In this document: positions 58,180-64,000 of the stretch, piece by piece
How positions within the stretch are numbered: position 1 is the stretch's first letter
Layout: every line of letters begins with the position of its first letter
Origin: Henckelia pumila
Taxonomy: Eukaryota; Streptophyta; Magnoliopsida; Lamiales; Gesneriaceae
NCBI RefSeq assembly: GCF_033568475.1
Contig: NC_133122.1
Span: forward strand, 150,674,861-150,738,860
Length of the DNA stretch: 64,000 bases
Direction: 5' to 3'
The notes under the pieces: generated by a model
What the model was told of the DNA's origin: nothing
The model's database searches: none
The model's input: only the letters and a program-made list of their open reading frames with translations
Position numbers and translations under genes: made by a program

Positions 58180-59040
58180 TTTCAAAGAATTAGTTTGTAA
58201 CATATGCTTATTTGACATAAGAAGTATAATTTTTCGGTAAACGACATTATGTATTATTTTTTGAGTCAAAAGTGTCCGTTTTTATGTTAAAATTGTTAAA
58301 TTTTAAGTCAGAAGTATTACTATTTTTGCTAAGAGTATTACTTTTTAACAAATATTACTTCTAACGTACGCTAATTCGACATAAAAAAATATTATATGAA
58401 TGATATTAAGTATTAGTTTTTATGACAAATATTTAATTTTTATGTTAACAGTATTACTTTTTATATCAAAAGTGTTACTTCTAACGTAGATTAATTTGAC
58501 ATTACATGTATTATTTTTTCTGTTAAAAGTATTATTTTTTATGTCAAAAGTCGTAATTTTAACGTATGTTAATTTGACATAAAAAGTATTATTTTTTTAA
58601 TATTAAGTATTAATTTTTATGACAAAAATATTACTTCTACTAAAAAGTATTAATTTTTTTGTCAAAAATATTAATTTAACAAATGATAATCTGCCATAAA
58701 AAAAATATTATGTCAAAAGTATTAATGTTTCTACTAAAACTATTATTTTTTATTTCAAAAATATTGCTTCTCACCAATGTTAGTTTAACATAACAAAATA
58801 TTATTTTTTATGTAAAAGTATTACTTTTTTCTGCTTAATGTATCATTCTTTATGCCCAAAGTATTATTTTTTTGGTCAAAAGTATTATTTTATGATACAA
58901 TTATTCTTACATATGCCAATTTGAAATAAAAAAAAATCTTTTTTTTTTATGTTAAAAACATTAGTTTTTATGATAAACGTATTAGTTTTTATGTAAAAAA
59001 TATTAATATTCTATGTTAAGAACTTTAGTCGAGTTTACCT
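58180..59040. repeat. Degenerate AT-rich tandem repeat tract
   Basis: The tract is built from variants of AAAGTATTACTTTTTATGTC and TAACGTAYGTTAATTTGACAT recurring at irregular spacing of roughly 30-70 bp. No coding sequence. It resembles an old minisatellite or the subterminal region of an unidentified element. The boundary with the hAT right flank (58024) is unclear. Confidence 0.6.
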
Positions 59041-59297
59041 ATGTCGTAAGATATATACAACATAAATAATGGGATGTACACATCAAATTTACAAGAACCG
59101 TATCATATAATGATAAATTAATCAATTTATTCATGCTACACGAGATACAATCTCAACTGTTTGTACCATATATAATCTTAACCACACTTATATTCCGTGA
59201 ACTAGATGAAAGTTTAATTTTGAGTGAAAGGAAGCATATTGTATTTCTTTAGTTTCACGTTTTATAATTTTGAGTGAATAATGCACAAGTTCATGTT

Positions 59298-59595
59298 TCA
59301 GAATCCAATTGGCAATGCAGTAGATGAATTGTTAAAACTTTCAAAATTTAAAACTTCCTGACCAACAAAACTTAGAGATAGTCCATAGAATGTTGAGGTA
59401 CTAGTTTCAAAAGCATCTTTGAGTACTAGTTTCAAAAGCAGCTTTGAATAATTCTCAACCAAAAACAAATCAGAATCAAGTAAGGTAACACATTCAGTGA
59501 AATCAGAACCACGCCTTCCAACATTGTAATGCTGATCAGAATCAAGTTCCCACAGAGCTACTTTACCCTGTTGTGACTGAAAATATCCCAAAAAC
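59298..59595 (-). pseudogene. Fragment of a SAC-domain phosphoinositide phosphatase gene
   Basis: After a splice acceptor (AATGTGCAG) the minus strand reads FLGYFQSQQGKVALWELDSD, then QHYNVGRRGSDFTE. This matches the segment just after the SAC catalytic domain in plant SAC1-SAC5/FIG4-like phosphatases (FLGYFQPQQGKPALWELDSD in relatives). Downstream residues diverge, and a 26-bp tandem duplication (ACTAGTTTCAAAAGCA) adds repeated codons near 59403-59450. No catalytic CX5R segment or other SAC exons were found in the window. It is probably a truncated relic; the full enzyme dephosphorylates PtdIns(3,5)P2 or related lipids. Confidence 0.7.
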
Positions 59596-59639
59596 CTGCA
59601 CATTATAAGAAGAAACAGAAGCAAGCACTGCACATTAAG

Positions 59640-61252
59640 CTGGAAATGTGGTAATCATAATAGTTGTGATACTAGACATGTACTACACCCAAAATGTGTC
59701 TGAGAACTTATTTGGCGAGATAGATAAATTAGAAAATTAACCAAGTTAACTCTGATATCTTTCATTAACAATTTGGGAGAACCAATTGGCTTACACATTA
59801 ATGGCATCTTGTTTCTCCGCATCCATTTAAGTATTACTGTAATATCGTTGAAGAGTTCTCAAAAACTCCTGGGATTGAGCCATCACTTTCCATTGACCTC
59901 TTCTTTCCGAAATATCTGTTTAATATAGCAAATGTGGAGTGCTTGTCGTGTGTCATGATTCTGAGGCAATAACATTTAATGCACTGTAATAGATAAGAAA
60001 ACCATAGGCTTCAACTGAATAATCAAGCAGAAGATAAATGAAGGGAAGGACGACACAGATGTACATCTTAACACAGATTACAACTTTTCCTCAGAGGCAT
60101 GGTTGACACCAATTCCTTTATGCAAACGAAGAATCTGCTTTTGGCTCCTCAGCAGGAAGATGATGATCAAACATAACCAACCTACTGGTTAGTGGTTCCT
60201 ATATATCTGAATCAAGGCAAGCAGACTAAGTTTTAACTATTGTTAACTAACAAAAAGTAAAATAATTTTGAAGTGGCATACAGTAGTGATTAAGGCGAGC
60301 AAACTAAGTTTTAACTATTGAAAAAAGATCCTCATTTCTCTCATAAAGAATTTGTCAAAACAAATACGAAAAAAGGTAACTCATCAAGGAAAAAATCCTA
60401 CCCACTCAATTCCAACAATTTTGAAAGAAACACAAATATGTTATTTATAATTTCTGGCTTCAAGAGTTTGAAAGTGAAAGTCAACAACCAGTGATGCAAA
60501 GCTATAAACTATAATTACTGGTTTCGAGAGTTTGAAAGAGGAAGTCAACAACCATTGATGCATAGCTATAAACTGCGACAAGACAAATATCCCTCAAAGA
60601 AATAAACTCATTCATGAGCAACATGCAGTGACAAATAAACAACTCAAGATTACATTTCAAAGCAAAAATCCTCCGCGTCGATTCCTTTTTCACTTGTTTT
60701 TTCCTGCCACATTCAAAATTCCACTTCCAGAAATCTATACAAAGGTAGAGGACTTGAAGAAATAATGACAAATAAAGACTAGTTTCTATAAAATCTTTCT
60801 CAGTGACTATAGCACAAAAAAAAACTCTGCAAAACAATTAAACAGTATGTCCTCGTACAACAAATGTGGATCAAAATCATTCCTAATGTAAATTCAAAAT
60901 AAAGAAACAAACCACTTTAAAGAGATCCAAATGACAAAAACAACATAATGAATCCTCCCAGCAACCAACCCACTGCGCCGAATCGTCCCTTTCTGCAAAT
61001 TTTCACTTGCACAACTAATTGCAGCAATCAAATCTCATAACTCAGACTAGCGAACCATGATCAAAATCAACAAAAAAAACCATCAATCGGAAACCAATTC
61101 CTACGCAGTGGATGATCCAAGGGTAAAAAAAACGACCAGAAACATATATTTAAGCCCACAACACAAAAAAGAAACCTAAATCCATAGAAAATTCCCAAAA
61201 TAAAACGACTAGAAATGGAAAAAAATAAAAAGAAGATGAGTGTAAAAATTAC
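59640..61252. other. Region upstream (minus sense) of the SAC fragment, no clear coding sequence
   Basis: The region shows local duplications: a 64-bp unit in tandem at 60447-60574 (CAAGAGTTTGAAAG, GTCAACAACC, GCTATAAACT), and the word AGCAAACTAAGTTTTAACTA near 60292 with its near-copy near 60215. I could not assign further SAC exons. It may be intron sequence of a decayed gene. Confidence 0.4.
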
Positions 61253-61560
61253 CTCGATGCAATTCTGCAAAAACTTGATTCATTGACAGACACAAGTTTC
61301 CGCCATTTTCAGTTCCCTTTTCAAGAAGCTAACAGAGCACTCAAAAGCAGATTTCAGCAAGCTAAAGACGATCGAGAAGATTCGGCGCTTCACTGAAATC
61401 GAACCGGAACGGGAGCGAAAAATGCTAGGTGGGATTTGAAGATTCGAGATGGGCTTGGAATTCTTTGTTGAAATCACACGCAGATAATGGAGTTTCACCT
61501 TTAGTGTGAAGAGTGAAATCGAAGGCAGGGCTGGAATTTTGGCCAACCACTTTTGTGAGC
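61253..61560 (-). other. Possible first exon of a transcript reading leftward
   Basis: A good splice donor (GAG|GTAATT on the minus strand) closes an exon-like segment that is GC-richer than its surroundings. It contains an 88-codon open frame (61280-61546) with no recognisable domain, and a second short frame MAETCVCQ near its end. It could be the untranslated first exon of the gene whose SAC fragment lies at 59298-59595. That link is inference only. Confidence 0.3.
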
Positions 61561-61960
61561 AGAGGTATCGATTAACTTGAGAAATTGGATTAGAATTTGG
61601 GGAAGTGTTTGTCTTTATCTTTTAACACAAAAAAACATACCAAACAAAATCAAGTTTTTATCCCAACACTGAATATCCATCTACACAAAGCAAATAATCC
61701 TTCAAATATGACATCCATTGATAATCCCATCCTATCTACCAAGGTATTCGTATCATGAATCTTCGCAACTACCCCTCGATATGAAATATATGTATCAATT
61801 TACAAGGAATTTAATTTCTCGCCTAGCGATTTCATTCATGAATCTTCGCAACATACAATGTCGAAAACAAACAAAATATTAAGCCGGAAGAAAAGAAACA
61901 TGATCGAGTCTACAAGAATTAAAACCCAAACGAAGGCAGAGAATATAAAAGGCTACGGAA
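61561..61960. other. Spacer between possible exon and exonuclease gene
   Basis: No coding sequence or repeat recognised. The last 100 bp are the 3' flank of the exonuclease gene on the minus strand. Confidence 0.4.
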
Positions 61961-62590
61961 TCAGAAGTGGCCGCCGTTCAAGGCCATGCCCAGTTCAAAG
62001 CACACATATGCATCAATACAAGCATACAGTATTTGGTCAGCACTCAGCCACCGCTCATCCCATCCGCTCATCGTCACTTCCCGCGGCTTCTCCATCTCTT
62101 TCCCCAGCACAACTCTCGCCAACTCCTTCAGCCCTGAATTCCTCAAATTCTTTCTTCCACAAATATTCGCCGCCGGCTCCCTCAAATCAACCCAATAAGT
62201 ATGGAACCCAATCCCATGAGTTTCTTGGAGCTTCTCCAAATCATCGTTGATGCCCACCCCCACGAATGTGTGGTTGGGATCCGACAAAAAACCGGCCAGA
62301 GAAGTGGGGATTCCCGGGGAGTGAATGAGCTGGAAGATGAGACAACGGCTGCCGACACATAGCTGTAGAGTGGCGGGTGGGTTTTGGATACCGCGGGTGT
62401 AGGAGGGACGCCACTCGACATCGAGCCCCACGATGAGTTGGCCGGGCCAGTAGACATACATGGACTTCACTTCAGAGATCCACTGGGACACCACCGTGGG
62501 ATCGTGTGTAACGGTAGTGTGGATGCAGTCGCCGGAGAAGAAAACGTCGTAGGTGCTGTGGTTGATTGGAAACATGCTGGCGGCCATCAA
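61961..62590 (-). CDS. Werner-like 3'-5' exonuclease (DEDDy)
   Basis: An intact intronless frame of 209 aa forming a complete DnaQ-like exonuclease fold. Exo I is GLDVEWRP with D57 and E59. Exo II is GVGINDDLEKL with D116. Exo III is QILYACIDAYVCFEL with Y189 and D193, placing it in the DEDDy class with the WRN exonuclease domain. Plants encode several stand-alone proteins of this size; the Arabidopsis WRNexo is larger and binds a Ku partner, so the exact role here (DNA or RNA 3'-end trimming) is open. The start at 62588-62590 (MMAASM) is the most upstream, and M2 or M6 are equally possible. The promoter side is occupied by a TA run and palindromic MITEs beginning about 45 bp upstream. Confidence 0.9.
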   Translation of the reverse strand: MMAASMFPINHSTYDVFFSGDCIHTTVTHDPTVVSQWISEVKSMYVYWPGQLIVGLDVEWRPSYTRGIQNPPATLQLCVGSRCLIFQLIHSPGIPTSLAGFLSDPNHTFVGVGINDDLEKLQETHGIGFHTYWVDLREPAANICGRKNLRNSGLKELARVVLGKEMEKPREVTMSGWDERWLSADQILYACIDAYVCFELGMALNGGHF

Positions 62591-62646
62591 TTGTTTTTGG
62601 ATTTGACTTTAATTCTTCTTTATTGGAATGAATATATATATATATA

Positions 62647-62802
62647 GAGTTTTGCTATCCTGCCCACCTACCGTGCCCACCTAATGTGCCCACCATGAGG
62701 TGGCACTCAACTATTGGACACACAATTCATCACATCCAATAGTTGAGTGCCACATCATGGTGGGCACATTAGGTGGGCACGGTGGGTGGGCAAGATAGCA
62801 AA

Positions 62803-62806
<4 letters not shown>
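62647..62806. mobile_element. Palindromic MITE 1 in a TA run
   Basis: The 160-bp element begins GAGTTTTGCTATCCTGCCCA and ends GGGCAAGATAGCAAAATTG. Its halves pair along almost their whole length (CACTCAACTATTGGA and TCCAATAGTTGAGTG around the centre). TA repeats lie on both sides (62632-62646 and 62807-62854), so the target was TA, as for Stowaway/mariner MITEs. It sits in the 5' flank of the exonuclease gene. Confidence 0.85.

Positions 62807-62854
<48 letters not shown>
62807..62854. repeat. (TA)n microsatellite
   Basis: About 24 TA units between the two related MITEs. Similar runs lie at 63015-63062 and 63227-63264. Spurious Tyr-Ile frames result. Confidence 0.95.
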
Positions 62855-62857
<3 letters not shown>

Positions 62858-63010
62858 TTTTGCTATCCTGCCCACCCACCGTGCCCACCTAATGTGCCCA
62901 CCATGAGGTGGCACTCAACTATTGGACGCACAATTCATCACATCCAATAGTTGAGTGCCACCTCATGGTGGGCACATTAAGTGGGCACGATGAGTGGGCA
63001 GGATAGCAAA

Positions 63011-63014
<4 letters not shown>
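62855..63014. mobile_element. Palindromic MITE 2, close copy of MITE 1
   Basis: Same length and ends as the element at 62647-62806, with a few substitutions (for example GACGCACAATTC versus GACACACAATTC). The block MITE plus TA run is thus duplicated in tandem. Either a local duplication or a second insertion into the expanded TA tract explains it. Confidence 0.85.
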
Positions 63015-63062
<48 letters not shown>

Positions 63063-63065
<3 letters not shown>

Positions 63066-63223
63066 GAGTTTCAGCTGCCCAACAATTCATGTCCACCTCA
63101 TCTTCGACTACTAAAATTTGGTATCGGATTTTAGTAGTTTTTTTATTTTTCGCATCACTAAAACACGGTACCGAATTTTAGTGGTTGGGGACGAGTTGGG
63201 TATCATTGGTTGGACAGCTGAAA

Positions 63224-63226
<3 letters not shown>
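63063..63226. mobile_element. Palindromic MITE 3, different family, in the same TA tract
   Basis: The ends GAGTTTCAGCTGCCCAACAA and TTGGACAGCTGAAAATTT are imperfect inverses. Inner arms include ACTAAAATTTGGTATCGG and CGGTACCGAATTTTAGTGG. It is unrelated in sequence to MITEs 1 and 2 but likewise bordered by TA runs. Confidence 0.75.
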
Positions 63227-63266
<40 letters not shown>

Positions 63267-63545
63267 GTTTTTGTTTCAAAAAATTTGTGATAAATTCCTA
63301 ATAACAAATATGTATCTCTCCTCGGTTTCTGTTTCAAAAATACTTTGTTCTCAATCTCTGACAAAAGACTGCTCTTTGTTTCAACTCCCTATTTTGGCCA
63401 ATTTACCGAGATGCCCCTTACTCTTAATTTTCAAATAAAAAAAAAACAGAAAATAGGGACGATCGGTGGTTTTCCTTCCTCACCCAACCGATTCTTCTCG
63501 CAAGGAAAGAAGTGATCTTTGGCGACAAGATTTTCATCTCAAAAA

Positions 63546-63749
63546 ATGGCACCGATGACGAAACGAAACAGACATTCAAAATATAAGTCAGTTGAAGAAG
63601 CTCGTGGAGTGAGGAAGGAAAAGACATCGGGTACTCTGAAAAAGTCGAATAAATCGAAAATAGGTGAACCATGTTTTCCATTTTTGAAATCGACCACTAT
63701 ATATGATTTGTCTCGAGTATCTGAGAAACTTTATCGTTTAGAGGAGTGA
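63546..63749 (+). CDS. Small basic protein of unknown function (hypothetical)
   Basis: A 67-codon frame from ATG 63546 (or 76 from 63519) is rich in Lys, Arg and Ser in its first half (TKRNRHSKYKS, KKSNKSKIG) and ends SRVSEKLYRLEE. The local context AAAAAATGGCACC is a fair plant start. I do not recognise a family. It could be the first exon of a gene or transposon ORF running beyond the window, since downstream DNA to 64000 is T-rich and intron-like. The evidence for a real gene is weak. Confidence 0.3.
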   Translation: MAPMTKRNRHSKYKSVEEARGVRKEKTSGTLKKSNKSKIGEPCFPFLKSTTIYDLSRVSEKLYRLEE

Positions 63750-64000
63750 TTTGGGTCCTCATTGTATGAATCTTTAATATTTATTGTTTTCATTATTTTT
63801 AGGGTTTTGTAGGTCAAATGTGTTGCTATCGTTCTTGTTTGCATATATTTTTTGAAATATTCGCATCATTATTCCTAAGTTTCGTATTTGTTTTTGACAG
63901 TTCCTCGGTTTAAATATTTTATCCTCAATTTGTAGGGTTTTGTTCTTGAATTTGTTTTTGAAGTATATCTTGGTAAAAAGGGATCAATTTTGGTAAATGA
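63750..64000. other. T-rich sequence to the window edge
   Basis: No gene recognised. TTTTTGACAG at 63892-63901 could be a splice acceptor if the preceding small frame is a first exon. Confidence 0.3.

Noticed and set aside
62711-63438. Open frames encoding long Tyr-Ile runs
   Set aside because: They are translations of TA microsatellites and palindromic MITEs.

Overview
This is a stretch of nuclear DNA from a flowering plant, most likely a eudicot. Evidence: intron-bearing genes of plant-specific types (a CYP94 P450, a C2H2 zinc-finger repressor with an EAR tail, a ROF-type FKBP-TPR immunophilin), plant LTR-retrotransposon lineages (Athila/Tat with a tRNA-Asp primer site, Tekay chromovirus, copia), plant hAT and PIF/Harbinger transposons, and AT-rich intergenic DNA. 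No rRNA, tRNA, CRISPR or organellar genes were seen.

Layout. 1-4513: a minus-strand copia element (gag and LTR) into which two Athila/Tat-type LTRs are inserted. 5124-8119: a decayed hAT transposon. 9363-10931: intact CYP94-family P450 (-). 13942-30252: a nested retrotransposon stack. It holds two head-to-tail copies of a gypsy pol tail plus LTR; the second LTR is split by a nearly intact Tekay chromovirus (17152-26597) and by a solo LTR (27592-29818). 30715-36082: a 12-exon FKBP-TPR gene (+) with three MITEs in its long intron and an apparently broken splice donor. 36083-40689: AT-rich spacer with MITEs. 40690-41853: C2H2 zinc-finger/EAR gene (+). 42957-47555: decayed copia LTR and gag containing a hAT MITE, then a probable gypsy LTR. 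47550-52945: a decayed PIF/Harbinger transposon with divergent transposase and Myb-like ORFs, split by a solo copia LTR. 53131-53335: foldback MITE. 54431-54595: fragment of a ribosomal protein SA gene. 54697-58015: hAT transposon with an intact 738-aa transposase (-). 58180-59040: degenerate tandem repeats. 59298-59595: SAC phosphoinositide-phosphatase fragment. 61961-62590: WRN-like 3'-5' exonuclease (-), with three palindromic MITEs in TA runs directly upstream. 63546-63749: small unidentified ORF.

Only four host genes look substantial (CYP94, FKBP-TPR, C2H2-EAR, WRN-like exonuclease), and they share no obvious pathway. Most of the rest is transposable-element DNA, for which insertion order can often be read from target-site duplications.

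The most unusual pattern is a GC-rich, palindrome-bearing cassette of roughly 100-260 bp. It recurs inside at least seven otherwise different elements (several LTR families and both hAT copies). Its position within an element type is similar, but its sequence differs completely even between close relatives. In the intact hAT copy the cassette is a 63-64 bp tandem repeat with an apparent compensatory change in the two arms of one palindrome.
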